From the NCBI GenBank assembly GCA_046727735.1, contig JBKPDF010000007.1:83519-147518 (forward strand): DNA of 64,000 nt, written 5' to 3'. Positions 30,404 to 38,993 of the stretch are shown piece by piece (the first letter of the stretch is position 1; the number at the start of each line of letters is the position of its first letter). The notes below the pieces were generated by a model, which was not told the DNA's origin, did no database searches, and worked only from the letters and a program-made list of their open reading frames with translations. The translations under genes were made by a program, and so were the position numbers. The DNA is from AP-16 sp046727735 (GTDB lineage: Bacteria > Pseudomonadota > Alphaproteobacteria > Rhizobiales > Xanthobacteraceae).

Positions 30404-31045
30404 TCATGCCGACCCGCGCCGAAATTGGTTCGGTTCCCGATCGCCGGAAGAATCCGGCGCATTCGCGTCTCCCGTTGCGCGCTCCGCGGCCTTAGCCCGT
30501 TTCAGGGATTCGGCGACGAGCGCATCCGTGAGCACCAGCCGCGCTTCGGCCATGTCGCCGATCGGCAGCAGGACTTCGGCCATTTCGCCCTCTTTGACAT
30601 CGTCGCGCCGGATCTTCGCGGCTTCCCCTTCGGTCCCGATCAGCACGCCGCGAAAGCGGCGCCGGCCGTCGCACGCAACCGCCATCTCGACCTTGACGAC
30701 GTGTCCGGCGAAGCGCTCGAAGTCCGATCGACGCACCAGCGGCCGGTCGATGCCGGGCGAGGATATCTCCAGTCGGTACGCGCGATCGATCAGATCCTCC
30801 GCATCGAGCACCGGCGAAAGCGCCCGCGAGGCGGTTTCGCAATCCTCGATCGACATGGTTGCGTCCGGCCTCTCGGCCATGATCTGCACGGTCATGCCGG
30901 ACATCCCCGAAATGCGCACACGAACCAGGCGAAAGCCGAGGCCGTCGAGCACTGGCTCGGCAATGGCGGCGACCCGCGCCGCAAGTCCGGTCTCGGCGAC
31001 CAGACGCGGTTCGGATTGGGCATACGCACTCGCCGTCCCGGTCAT
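30404..31045 (-). CDS. rimP: Ribosome maturation factor RimP
   Basis: A 213-residue RimP needed for 30S maturation and S12 assembly. It shows the N-terminal VLDGLGFRLVRVRISG, DCETASRALSPVLDAED and the highly conserved LEISSPGIDRPLVRRSDFERF, then the C-terminal SH3-like part GVLIGTEGEAAKI. The tail is longer than in E. coli (an Asp/Arg-rich extension). ATG at 31045 begins MTGTASAYAQSEPR; the upstream open frame crosses the leader hairpins and is rejected. It is the first gene of the nusA-infB-pnp operon. Confidence 0.96.
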   Translation of the reverse strand: MTGTASAYAQSEPRLVAETGLAARVAAIAEPVLDGLGFRLVRVRISGMSGMTVQIMAERPDATMSIEDCETASRALSPVLDAEDLIDRAYRLEISSPGIDRPLVRRSDFERFAGHVVKVEMAVACDGRRRFRGVLIGTEGEAAKIRRDDVKEGEMAEVLLPIGDMAEARLVLTDALVAESLKRAKAAERATGDANAPDSSGDREPNQFRRGSA

Positions 31046-31071
31046 GCGGTTCGACGCCCGAATTCGGTAAC

Positions 31072-31126
31072 AAAAAAGAGCGGGTCCCGGGGGGCCCACT
31101 CTCGATAGCCGTTCGGATACCGAACG
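31072..31126 (-). promoter_or_regulatory. rimP leader: upstream hairpin plus intrinsic terminator (attenuator)
   Basis: Read on the minus strand, a perfect 7-bp hairpin CGTTCGG-TAT-CCGAACG (31126-31110) is followed by a GC-rich stem, GAGTGGGCCCC against GGGACCCGCTC (about 31101-31078), and then by six T. The stem has a G-U and a C-A pairing. This is a textbook intrinsic terminator placed before the rimP start, within about 100 bases of the predicted transcription start, so it should attenuate the operon. I recall a rimP-leader attenuator described in Rhizobiales; the match has not been tested. Confidence 0.75.
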
Positions 31127-31153
31127 TTATGAGATGTCCATACAGACGACGCC

Positions 31154-31181
31154 TATATAGCGATTTCTCCGGCCAATGCAA
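31154..31181 (-). promoter_or_regulatory. Sigma70-like promoter of the rimP-nusA operon
   Basis: On the minus strand TTGCAT (31181-31176) and TATATA (31159-31154) are separated by 16 bases. The predicted start near 31147 would give a leader of about 100 bases containing the attenuator. The pair sits in the 159-base gap between trmB and rimP and is unusually AT-rich for this genome. Confidence 0.6.
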
Positions 31182-31204
31182 GCGGCAAGGATCGCCTTCA
31201 TCGA

Positions 31205-31900
31205 CTATTTGCGCCGGAACACCAGATAGGTCGGGCGGTCGCCCCGCATCGCGGCTTTGCGGTGATAGCGCGTGTCCGTGAAATCCGGCCAAGGTTTACG
31301 CCAGTCCTCCGCGCGCTCCGCGGTCCAAACAAAATCGGCAGAGCGCAGGAAGCGCAGCAGCGCCCAGGCGACATAATCCGCGCTGTCGCTGGCAAAGCGG
31401 AACACGCCTCCGCTGCGCAGCACGCGGGTGAAAACCGCGATCGTCTCATCCTGGATCAGTCGCCGTTTCCAGTGCCGCCGCTTGGGCCAGGGGTCGGGGT
31501 AAAGTAGATCGATCCCGGCAAGTGCGCCGGCAGGCAGCCAGGAGAGCACCGGCATCGCGTCGCCGAGATGCAGCCGAACGTTGCGCAAATCTTGGGCCTC
31601 GATAGCGGCAAGCGCCTTGGCCATGCCGTTCACGAACGGTTCGCACCCGAGAAATCCGGTCTGCGAATTGCGTGCGGCCTCGGCGACGAGATGCTCGCCG
31701 CCGCCGAACCCGATCTCGAGCCGGACCTCGGCCACCGCCGGCCGGAACAAGGCGGTGAGCGGCTCGGCTCGCGCGCCCAGATCGAGCGCCAGGCGCGGCA
31801 GCAAAGTGTCGATGAGAGCGGCCTGACGCGGCCGCAGGCGGTGACCCTTGCGGCGGCCGAAAAAGCGCCGCTCAGGCGAATCCGGAATTTCACCCGCCAT
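31205..31900 (-). CDS. trmB: tRNA (guanine-N7-)-methyltransferase
   Basis: A 231-residue TrmB that methylates G46 in the tRNA variable loop with SAM. Family motifs: FFGRRKGHRLRPRQ, LEIGFGGGEHLVAEA (SAM site), GIDLLYPDPWPKRRHWKRRL with the catalytic Asp, and the C-terminal FTDTRYHRKAAMRG with the T-x-Y-E-like segment. ATG at 31900 is chosen because RRFFGRRKGH is the conserved N-terminus. It lies 43 bases after metK on the same strand. Confidence 0.96.
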   Translation of the reverse strand: MAGEIPDSPERRFFGRRKGHRLRPRQAALIDTLLPRLALDLGARAEPLTALFRPAVAEVRLEIGFGGGEHLVAEAARNSQTGFLGCEPFVNGMAKALAAIEAQDLRNVRLHLGDAMPVLSWLPAGALAGIDLLYPDPWPKRRHWKRRLIQDETIAVFTRVLRSGGVFRFASDSADYVAWALLRFLRSADFVWTAERAEDWRKPWPDFTDTRYHRKAAMRGDRPTYLVFRRK

Positions 31901-31943
31901 CGCCGCTTCGTCGGCACGGCGTCCGCGAGCTCGGTCCTTGGAG

Positions 31944-33137
31944 TCAGGAAACCGCGCCCCGGATCGCGCCGACGAGGTCCGTCTTCTCCCAGGAAAAGCC
32001 GCCATCGTTCTCCGGCTGGCGCCCGAAATGCCCGTAAGCAGCGGTGCGCGCGTAGATCGGCCGATTGAGTCCGAGGTGCTCGCGGATGCCGCGCGGCGAG
32101 AGGTCCATCACCGCACCGAGCGCCTTCTCGACGCGTGCTTCGGGAAGCTCCCCCGTCCCGTGCAGGTCGACGTAGAGCGAAAGCGGTTTCGACACGCCGA
32201 TCGCGTACGAGAGCTGAAGGGTGCAGCGCGAGGCTATTCCGGCCGCGACCACGTTCTTGGCGAGATAGCGCGCCGCATAGGCCGCCGACCGATCGACCTT
32301 GGAGGGGTCCTTGCCGGAAAACGCGCCGCCGCCGTGCGGCGCCGCGCCTCCGTAGGTGTCCACGATGATCTTCCGCCCAGTCAGGCCGCAATCGCCGTCC
32401 GGCCCGCCGATCACGAACTTGCCGGTCGGATTGACGTGCCAGATCGTCGACTTCGAGATCCAATCTTGCGGCAGCGCCTTGCGCACGTAGGGCTCGACGA
32501 TCGCCTGCACGTCATGGGAGGACAGGTGCTCGTCGAGATGCTGGGTCGACACCACGATCTGCGTGGCTTCGACCGGCTTGCCGTCCTCGTAGCGCACCGT
32601 GACCTGGCTCTTCGCGTCCGGGCCGAGCGCCTTCGTCTCGCCGGATCGGCGCGCTTCGGACAGGAGCTTCAGGATGCGGTGGGCATAGTAGATCGGCGCC
32701 GGCATCAGCTCCGGAGTCTCGGTGCAAGCATAGCCGAACATGATCCCCTGGTCGCCGGCACCCTCGTCCTTGTTGCCGACCGAATCGACTCCTTGCGCAA
32801 TGTCGGCGGATTGCGCGTGCAGATATACGGAGATGTCCGCCTTCTCCCAATGGAACCCGTTCTGCTCGTAGCCGATGTCGCGGATCGCGAGCCGTGCGAC
32901 GTGCGCCACGTAGTCCCGCGTGATCTCGGCCGGACCGCGCGTCTCTCCGGCGATGATCACCCGATTGGTGGTGGCCAGCGTCTCGCACGCGACGCGGACC
33001 TTGCCGGGATCCCAGCCGTGGCGCGGCGCGAGCTCGAAGAACGCGTCCACCACCTCGTCGGAAATCCGGTCGCACACCTTGTCCGGGTGACCTTCGGCCA
33101 CCGACTCGCTGGTGAACAGATAGCTGTTGCGTGACAC
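31944..33137 (-). CDS. metK: S-adenosylmethionine synthase
   Basis: A 397-residue MetK that makes SAM from methionine and ATP. It shows FTSESVAEGHPDKVCD, the ATP-site loop GNKDEGAGDQGIMFGYA and the P-loop-like GGGAFSGKDPSKVDRSAAY. GTG at 33137 (SRNSYLFTSES) gives the family length and is preceded by GGAGAG; the longer frame to 33209 adds 24 unlikely residues. I saw no clear SAM riboswitch in the 147 bases before it, and no regulator gene between lnt and metK. Confidence 0.98.
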   Translation of the reverse strand: MSRNSYLFTSESVAEGHPDKVCDRISDEVVDAFFELAPRHGWDPGKVRVACETLATTNRVIIAGETRGPAEITRDYVAHVARLAIRDIGYEQNGFHWEKADISVYLHAQSADIAQGVDSVGNKDEGAGDQGIMFGYACTETPELMPAPIYYAHRILKLLSEARRSGETKALGPDAKSQVTVRYEDGKPVEATQIVVSTQHLDEHLSSHDVQAIVEPYVRKALPQDWISKSTIWHVNPTGKFVIGGPDGDCGLTGRKIIVDTYGGAAPHGGGAFSGKDPSKVDRSAAYAARYLAKNVVAAGIASRCTLQLSYAIGVSKPLSLYVDLHGTGELPEARVEKALGAVMDLSPRGIREHLGLNRPIYARTAAYGHFGRQPENDGGFSWEKTDLVGAIRGAVS

Positions 33138-33284
33138 TGCGCTCTCCTCGCCCGCGATCCGGCGGCGATCGGCCGCGGCGGTTGTTGCAGCGTCCGCAGG
33201 TGAGGTCAAGAGATCGGATCGAGGCGTCGAGACGGAAGTCCTTGGCGACGCTCGGCTGCGGTCGAGCGATGGAATTCCCGAGAC

Positions 33285-34880
33285 TCAGGACGCGCGCAAC
33301 CGGCGGCGGACGAGCACAAGAACTGCGAGGCCGAACAGGATTTTCACCGCGACGTCGCCGCCGCGAAGGTAGGGCGTCGGTTCGAGCCGTTGCGGCAGGC
33401 CGGAATCGATCACGCCCTCGGCCCCGAGCGGCAGCGCTTTGACGATTCGCCCGAACGGATCGACGACCGCGGAAATGCCGGTGTTCGCCGCGCGGACCAG
33501 CGGCAAGCCCTGCTCGATCGCGCGCAGGCGCGCCTGCTGAAAATGCTGGTAGGGGCCCGAGCTGTTACCGAACCAGGCGTCGTTGGTGACGTTGAGCAGC
33601 CAATCCGGGCGTTCGCCTTTCGGGACGGCTTCGTCAGGAAAGATGATCTCGTAGCAGATCAGCGGCAGGAACGAGGGAGCGCCTTTCAATGCCAAGGCGC
33701 GGCGACGATCGCCGGCCAAAAACCCGCCCTGCACTTTCGTGAGCTGCATCAGCCCGAGACTTTCCAGGAAATCCTGGAACGGCAGATATTCGCCGAACGG
33801 CACCAGATGCACCTTGTCGTAAACGGCGAGCACCGACCCGTCGGTGTCGATGACATAGATCGAATTGAACGCATGGAGCGCGTCCTCATGCGCCGGCTCC
33901 GCGAGCCGCGCGGCTCCCGTGATAAGCACGGTGCGGTTCGCCAGCAGGGCGGCGATCTGCGCCAGCGCCTCGGGCTCGCGCGTCAAGAGGAATGGAAATG
34001 CGGATTCCGGCCAGATCAGATGCGTCACATCCCGGAGTGAAGCCGACCCGTCCTCGCCATGCTCGGAGAGCGCAAGATAACGGCTCATCACCTGCTGCTT
34101 TGCCGAATAATTGAACTTGTCGTCCTGCGGCAGATTCGGCTGCATGATCCGCAGCTGCACGCCCGATACGAAATTCTGCGGTGCTCTCGCCAATCGTATG
34201 GCGCCATAACTCGCGAGCGCGGCAAGCGCCGAGAGCGCCAGCACGGGCGCGAGCCAGATGCGCGTGTGATCTGCTGGATCGTCGGTGAGGACGGCGGGGC
34301 TCGCAAACATCAGCACCGCCAAGAACGTCAGCCCCCACAGCCCGACGAGCGCCGCACTTTGCGCGAGCGTCAGCGAGCCGGCGAGCGCATAGCCGAACGC
34401 GTTCCACGGAAATCCGCTCAGCGCATGGCCGCGAATCCATTCGGACGCGGTCAGGCCGACCGCGATCGCGACGAGGCGCAGAGGACCGCGCGTCCACAGG
34501 GCCCGCGCCAGCGCGAGGCCGAAAGCGGGATAGAGCGCGAGCGCCGCCGGCAGCCCGACGACGGCGAACGGCAACAGCCAACCGAAGGTCTTGGCATCGA
34601 CCAGGAGCGCGAAGCCCGTCCAATAGAGGCCCGCCAGGAAATAGCCGAACCCGAACCACCAGCCCGCGGCCGCGGCGCGACGCATGCCGGGGATTCCGGC
34701 GCCGGCGCCGTCGAGCAGCCACACCAGCACCGGGAACGTGAGAAACAGCACCGGCCATGCGTTGACGGGTGGAAGCGCCAGGACCGAGAGCGCACCTGCG
34801 CCCAATGCGAGCGCGGCGCGGCGCGCGCCCCACGCGAGCACGACCGAGTAAGCGAGGCGCCTGAACTTCACCCCGCGCAC
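33285..34880 (-). CDS. lnt: Apolipoprotein N-acyltransferase
   Basis: A 531-residue inner-membrane enzyme adding the third acyl chain to lipoproteins. The N-terminal half has several hydrophobic segments (ALALGAGALSVLALPP; VLFLTFPVLVWLL; LLPFAVVGLPAALALYP). The periplasmic nitrilase domain has the Glu-Lys-Cys triad in LIWPESAFPF, VYDKVHLVPFGEYLPF and LPLICYEIIFPD. GTG at 34880 starts six bases after the corC stop, so the two are an operon. Confidence 0.97.
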   Translation of the reverse strand: MRGVKFRRLAYSVVLAWGARRAALALGAGALSVLALPPVNAWPVLFLTFPVLVWLLDGAGAGIPGMRRAAAAGWWFGFGYFLAGLYWTGFALLVDAKTFGWLLPFAVVGLPAALALYPAFGLALARALWTRGPLRLVAIAVGLTASEWIRGHALSGFPWNAFGYALAGSLTLAQSAALVGLWGLTFLAVLMFASPAVLTDDPADHTRIWLAPVLALSALAALASYGAIRLARAPQNFVSGVQLRIMQPNLPQDDKFNYSAKQQVMSRYLALSEHGEDGSASLRDVTHLIWPESAFPFLLTREPEALAQIAALLANRTVLITGAARLAEPAHEDALHAFNSIYVIDTDGSVLAVYDKVHLVPFGEYLPFQDFLESLGLMQLTKVQGGFLAGDRRRALALKGAPSFLPLICYEIIFPDEAVPKGERPDWLLNVTNDAWFGNSSGPYQHFQQARLRAIEQGLPLVRAANTGISAVVDPFGRIVKALPLGAEGVIDSGLPQRLEPTPYLRGGDVAVKILFGLAVLVLVRRRLRAS

Positions 34881-34885
34881 CCGGC

Positions 34886-36043
34886 TCAGGGGATCACGTC
34901 GGATGAGGGCGAGCTGGGAGCACTGCGGGAGCTGCCAGGATCTGTGCCGGCCTGCGGTGCGGGGGTTTGCGCTCCCTCCGGCTCGGGTTGGCCGTCGCGA
35001 CGTTTCGTGCGCTCGCGGCGGCTCGACCGTTCTTTGCCGCGGTAGATTTTCACTCGCTTCACCCGTCGCGGATCGGCATCGAGCACCTCGATCTCGAATC
35101 CGACCGGGCCCGGTACCAGTTCGCCGCGCACCGGCACGCGCCCGATCTGCATGACCAGATAGCCGGCCAGCGTGTCGACCTCCTCGGCTACCTTGCCGAC
35201 GTCGAACTCGGGACCGACGATGCGGCTCACGTCTTCGAGATGGGCGCGTGCGTCGGCGAGAAACGAGCCGTCCGGCTGGCGAACCGCGGCGGGCATTTCG
35301 GTCTCATCATGCTCGTCCTCGATGTCGCCGACGATCTGCTCGACGATGTCTTCCATCGAGACGATCCCGTCGGTTCCGCCGTATTCGTCGATGACCAGCG
35401 CCAGGTGAATGCGGGTCGCCTGCATCTTGGGCAAGAGGTCGATGGCGGGCATCGAAGGCGGCACGAACAGGATCTTGCGAATGATGCTGGCGGAGGACAG
35501 CGACACCGAGAGGTCGACCGCGTGGAGATCGAGCCCTGCCGGGAACGGCCGCTTGCGGCGGCGGTTGACGCTGTCGCGCACGGCGGCGCGCGAAGCCATG
35601 AGCGCGATCAGGTCGCGGATATGCACCATGCCGACCGGATCGTCGAGCGTGTCGTTGTAAACCACGAGGCGGGAGTGGCCGGCGCCCTCGAAAACCTTGA
35701 TGAGATCGCCGAGCGCGATGTCCTGCTGCACGGCGACGATGTCCGCGCGCGGCACCATCACGTCCTCGAGCCGCCGCTCGCGCAGCCCGAGGATGTTCTT
35801 GAGCATCGCGCGCTCTTCCGGCGAGAACCCGGTCTCGCCGCCGGTTCCGGCCTCGAGCACCACTTCGAGGTCGGCGCGGATCGAGCCGGGCTTCCAGCCG
35901 AACAAGAACCGCAGCATCCGGGTGAACCAGCCGCCGCCGTTGAGCGCAGCTTCGCCGGCGCGCGGCACCGGAACCGGCAGCGGATAGCCGCCGCTGCGGG
36001 CGGCGCTCGATTCATTGCGATTTTGCGCGTCGGTCTCAGCCAT
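34886..36043 (-). CDS. corC: CorC/HlyC family CBS-domain protein
   Basis: A 385-residue cytosolic CBS-pair protein, historically called hemolysin-like or magnesium/cobalt efflux protein. It shows ERAMLKNILGLRERRLEDVMVPRADI, two CBS halves (HSRLVVYNDTLDDPVGMVHIRDL; ATRIHLALVIDEYGGTDG) with IVSMEDIVEQIVGDIEDEHD, and the C-terminal CorC domain (DTLAGYLVMQIGRVP). There is no DUF21 membrane part, and the tail is Pro/Arg/Ser-rich. It lies between ybeY and lnt, a widely conserved order. The biochemical role is not settled for the family. Confidence 0.94.
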   Translation of the reverse strand: MAETDAQNRNESSAARSGGYPLPVPVPRAGEAALNGGGWFTRMLRFLFGWKPGSIRADLEVVLEAGTGGETGFSPEERAMLKNILGLRERRLEDVMVPRADIVAVQQDIALGDLIKVFEGAGHSRLVVYNDTLDDPVGMVHIRDLIALMASRAAVRDSVNRRRKRPFPAGLDLHAVDLSVSLSSASIIRKILFVPPSMPAIDLLPKMQATRIHLALVIDEYGGTDGIVSMEDIVEQIVGDIEDEHDETEMPAAVRQPDGSFLADARAHLEDVSRIVGPEFDVGKVAEEVDTLAGYLVMQIGRVPVRGELVPGPVGFEIEVLDADPRRVKRVKIYRGKERSSRRERTKRRDGQPEPEGAQTPAPQAGTDPGSSRSAPSSPSSDVIP

Positions 36044-36057
36044 CGATGCGAATGGGG

Positions 36058-36561
36058 CTAGATCCCGTAGGGGTCCGGTATGCCGAGCCGCGTGAGGACC
36101 TTGCGCTCGACCTCCTCCATCTCCTCGGCGGCGGCATCGAACCGATGATCGTAGCCCAGGAGATGCAGAAAGCCATGCACCGCAAGATGGCTAAGATGAT
36201 GGGCGAGCGGCCGCCCTTGCGCCTGAGCCTCGCGAAGCGCCGTCTCGTAGGAGATCGCGATGTCGCCCAAATGCTTGGGAACGAGCGAGGGCATTTCGGC
36301 GCTCGGGAAGGAGAGCACGTTGGTCGGCCGGTCTTTGCCGCGCCACGTGCGGTTCAAGGCGCGCAGCGCCGCGTCGGCGGCGATCAGCACACCGAGCGAG
36401 CCCTCGACCGGTCCCGCCGCGGCGTTCGCGACGCGGACCGCGCGTGCGACGACGTCGCGAGCGTCGGGGGCAGCGGCCGCGGCCGCCGGCTCGACCGCGA
36501 TTTCCAGCAGCATAGCGTCGCCTGAGGCCGCAATTTCGTGCGCCCGAGAAGGTACGGTCAC
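36058..36561 (-). CDS. ybeY: rRNA maturation endoribonuclease YbeY
   Basis: A 167-residue single-strand-specific metalloendoribonuclease for 16S rRNA 3' processing and ribosome quality control. The zinc motif HGFLHLLGYDH is intact near the C-terminus, and LNRTWRGKDRPTNVLSFP precedes it. It overlaps the phoH stop by four bases (ATGA) and is followed by corC 14 bases later. Confidence 0.96.
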   Translation of the reverse strand: MTVPSRAHEIAASGDAMLLEIAVEPAAAAAAPDARDVVARAVRVANAAAGPVEGSLGVLIAADAALRALNRTWRGKDRPTNVLSFPSAEMPSLVPKHLGDIAISYETALREAQAQGRPLAHHLSHLAVHGFLHLLGYDHRFDAAAEEMEEVERKVLTRLGIPDPYGI

Positions 36562-37589
36562 GATTTGCCGTCCCGATCCGCCCGGTCATAGGCTTCGACG
36601 ATCCGCGCGACGAGATCGTTGCGCACCACGTCCTCGTGCGTGAACGACACGTGGCCGACGCCTTCGACCTGCGACACGAGCCGCACCGCCTCGATCAGTC
36701 CGGATCGCTGGCCCGGCGGCAAATCGATTTGGCTCGGATCCCCGGTCACGATCATGCGGCTGTTTTCGCCGAGCCGCGTGAGAAACATCTTCATCTGCAT
36801 GGCGCTGGTGTTCTGGGCCTCGTCGAGAATCACCACCGCGTTCGAGAGCGTGCGCCCGCGCATGAATGCCAGCGGCGCGATCTCGATCTCGCCGGTCTGC
36901 AGCGCCCGCTCGACGATGCGCGCATCCATCATGTCGAACAGCGCGTCGTAGATCGGCCGCAGATACGGATCGACCTTCTCCCGCATGTCGCCCGGCAGGA
37001 ACCCGAGTCGCTCCCCCGCCTCGACCGCCGGGCGTGAGAGAATGATGCGGTCGACCTCCTTGCGCTCGAACAACTGCACCGCGTACGCGACGGCAAGCCA
37101 GGTTTTTCCCGTGCCGGCCGGTCCGGTGCCGAATACCAGCGTCCAGCGTCGGAGCGCGCGCAAATAGGCGTCCTGGCCGGGCGTGCGCGCGCGCACCGTG
37201 CGCTTGCGCAAATTGATCTCCTCGAAATTGCGCCGGGAGGTCTCGGGATCGAAATCGAACAGCGAGCCCTGTGAGATCGCCAGCCGAATCGCGCCCTCGA
37301 CGTCCCCCGCGCTGAGCTCGGCGCCCCGCTTGAGCTGCTCGTACAGGCCTTCGAGCACGCGCCGCGCCTGCTCGCAGGCTTCGCGCGAGCCCTCGATCGT
37401 CACCTGATTGCCGCGGGAATCGGCGATCACGCCGAGCCGGCGTTCGAGCGAGGCGAGATGCTGCCCGTATTGGCCGAACAACGCCGAAGCGAGACGATTG
37501 TCGTCGAACGTCGTGACGATCTGCGTCGCTCCCTCGCGGAATTCTCCGCCTGGAACGAACTGGCCGGGATCCGTCGTGTACCTGGGCAA
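36558..37589 (-). CDS. phoH: PhoH family ATPase
   Basis: A 343-residue PhoH-like P-loop protein (YbeZ type). An N-terminal KH-like part (RLGVIADSRGNQVTIEGSRE) is followed by Walker A GPAGTGKTWLAVAYA and Walker B NAVVILDEAQN. LTRLGENSRMIVTGDPSQIDLP completes the family core. YbeZ works with YbeY in ribosome and RNA maturation, and the four-base overlap with ybeY supports that. It starts seven bases after miaB. Confidence 0.96.
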   Translation of the reverse strand: MPRYTTDPGQFVPGGEFREGATQIVTTFDDNRLASALFGQYGQHLASLERRLGVIADSRGNQVTIEGSREACEQARRVLEGLYEQLKRGAELSAGDVEGAIRLAISQGSLFDFDPETSRRNFEEINLRKRTVRARTPGQDAYLRALRRWTLVFGTGPAGTGKTWLAVAYAVQLFERKEVDRIILSRPAVEAGERLGFLPGDMREKVDPYLRPIYDALFDMMDARIVERALQTGEIEIAPLAFMRGRTLSNAVVILDEAQNTSAMQMKMFLTRLGENSRMIVTGDPSQIDLPPGQRSGLIEAVRLVSQVEGVGHVSFTHEDVVRNDLVARIVEAYDRADRDGKS

Positions 37590-37595
37590 GGTGTT

Positions 37596-38993
37596 TCAGT
37601 TTCCTGCCGCCAGCCGCGGTTCCGTTCGCCCGCTCCGCTGCGCCGGGGGCGACAGGATGCCGAACAGGCTGTTCGCACCGATTTCCGCAATGTGCACCGG
37701 TACGATATCGCCGATTCGGCTTTCCGGCAGCATGACATGGACGGGCTGCAGATAGGGCGAACGTCCCACGAGCTGACCCGCGCGCCGGCCCGGCTTTTCC
37801 AGGAGGATGTCGAGTGTCGTACCGAGCGAGCGGGCATTGAATGCCGCCTGATGCCGATCGATCGCGGCCTGAAGCCGGGTCAGCCGTTCGTGCTTCACCG
37901 GCTCGGCAACCTGATCAGCGCATTCGGCAGCCGGCGTGCCGGGACGCGGCGAATATTTGAACGAGAACGCGCCCGCATAGCCGACCTCCTCGACGAGGCT
38001 CAGCGTCTCGCGGAAATCGCCCTCGGTTTCGCCCGGGAAGCCGACGATGAAGTCCGACGAAAACGCCATGTCGGCTCGGGCATGGCGCATGCGTGAGAGA
38101 GTGCGCAAATAATCGCGCCGGGTATGCCGGCGATTCATCGCGGCGAGCACGCGATCGGAGCCGGATTGCACCGGCAGATGCAGATAGGGCATCAGCTCCG
38201 GTAGATCGCGATGCGCGGCCATGAGGCTGTCGTCGACGTCGCCTGGGTGGCTCGTGGTATAGCGCACGCGCGCGATGCCGCTGACCTTCACCACGCGATG
38301 CAACAGCCGGCCCAAGGTCCAGGCACGACCGTCCGGTCCCTCGCCGTGATAGGCGTTGACGTTCTGGCCGATCAGAGTCACCTCGCGCACACCGGCTCGC
38401 GCCAGGCGCTCAACCTCGGCGATGATCTTCGCCACCGGGCGGGAGATTTCGGCGCCGCGGGTATACGGCACCACGCAGAACGTGCAGAACTTGTCGCAGC
38501 CTTCCTGCACGGTGACGAATGCCGAGACGCCGCGGCGCCGGATGGCGTCGCGGTCCGCGGGCGGGAGCGCATCGAACTTGCTCTCGGTCGGGAATTCGGT
38601 GTCGACGAGCTTGCCCTGGCGCCTCGCTCGGTCGAGCAGCGCGGGCAGGCGGTGGTAATTCTGCGGCCCGACCACGACATCGACCGCCGGTGCCCGGCGC
38701 AAAATCTCTTCGCCTTCCGCCTGAGCGACGCAGCCCGCTACCACGATGCTCATCGGCCGGCCTTTGGCCGCTGCGTGCTTTTTCCACCTGCGGATCCGGC
38801 CGAGCTCCGAATAGACCTTTTCGGCGGCCTTTTCGCGGATATGGCAGGTGTTGAGGATCAGGAGCTCGGCATCCTCGGCCGCGGCGGTTTCGACGAATCC
38901 TTCGTGAGCCAGCAGATCCGCCATACGCTGCGAGTCGTAGGCGTTCATCTGGCAGCCGTAGGATTTGACGTGAAGCTTCCGGGTTGCGCTCAT
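37596..38993 (-). CDS. miaB: tRNA-2-methylthio-N6-isopentenyladenosine synthase
   Basis: A 465-residue methylthiotransferase modifying i6A37. The N-terminal UPF0004 domain has three Cys (KSYGCQMNAYDS, NTCHIREKA, GCVAQAEG), the radical SAM motif is CDKFCTFCVVPYTRG, and a C-terminal TRAM domain is present (YLQPVHVMLPESRIGDIV). Both iron-sulfur clusters are therefore supported. Its ATG overlaps the plsC stop as ATGA. Confidence 0.98.
   Translation of the reverse strand: MSATRKLHVKSYGCQMNAYDSQRMADLLAHEGFVETAAAEDAELLILNTCHIREKAAEKVYSELGRIRRWKKHAAAKGRPMSIVVAGCVAQAEGEEILRRAPAVDVVVGPQNYHRLPALLDRARRQGKLVDTEFPTESKFDALPPADRDAIRRRGVSAFVTVQEGCDKFCTFCVVPYTRGAEISRPVAKIIAEVERLARAGVREVTLIGQNVNAYHGEGPDGRAWTLGRLLHRVVKVSGIARVRYTTSHPGDVDDSLMAAHRDLPELMPYLHLPVQSGSDRVLAAMNRRHTRRDYLRTLSRMRHARADMAFSSDFIVGFPGETEGDFRETLSLVEEVGYAGAFSFKYSPRPGTPAAECADQVAEPVKHERLTRLQAAIDRHQAAFNARSLGTTLDILLEKPGRRAGQLVGRSPYLQPVHVMLPESRIGDIVPVHIAEIGANSLFGILSPPAQRSGRTEPRLAAGN

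Noticed and set aside
33138..33284. SAM riboswitch or regulator gene upstream of metK
   Set aside because: 147 bases with no pseudoknot pattern I could match and no ORF; nothing supportable.
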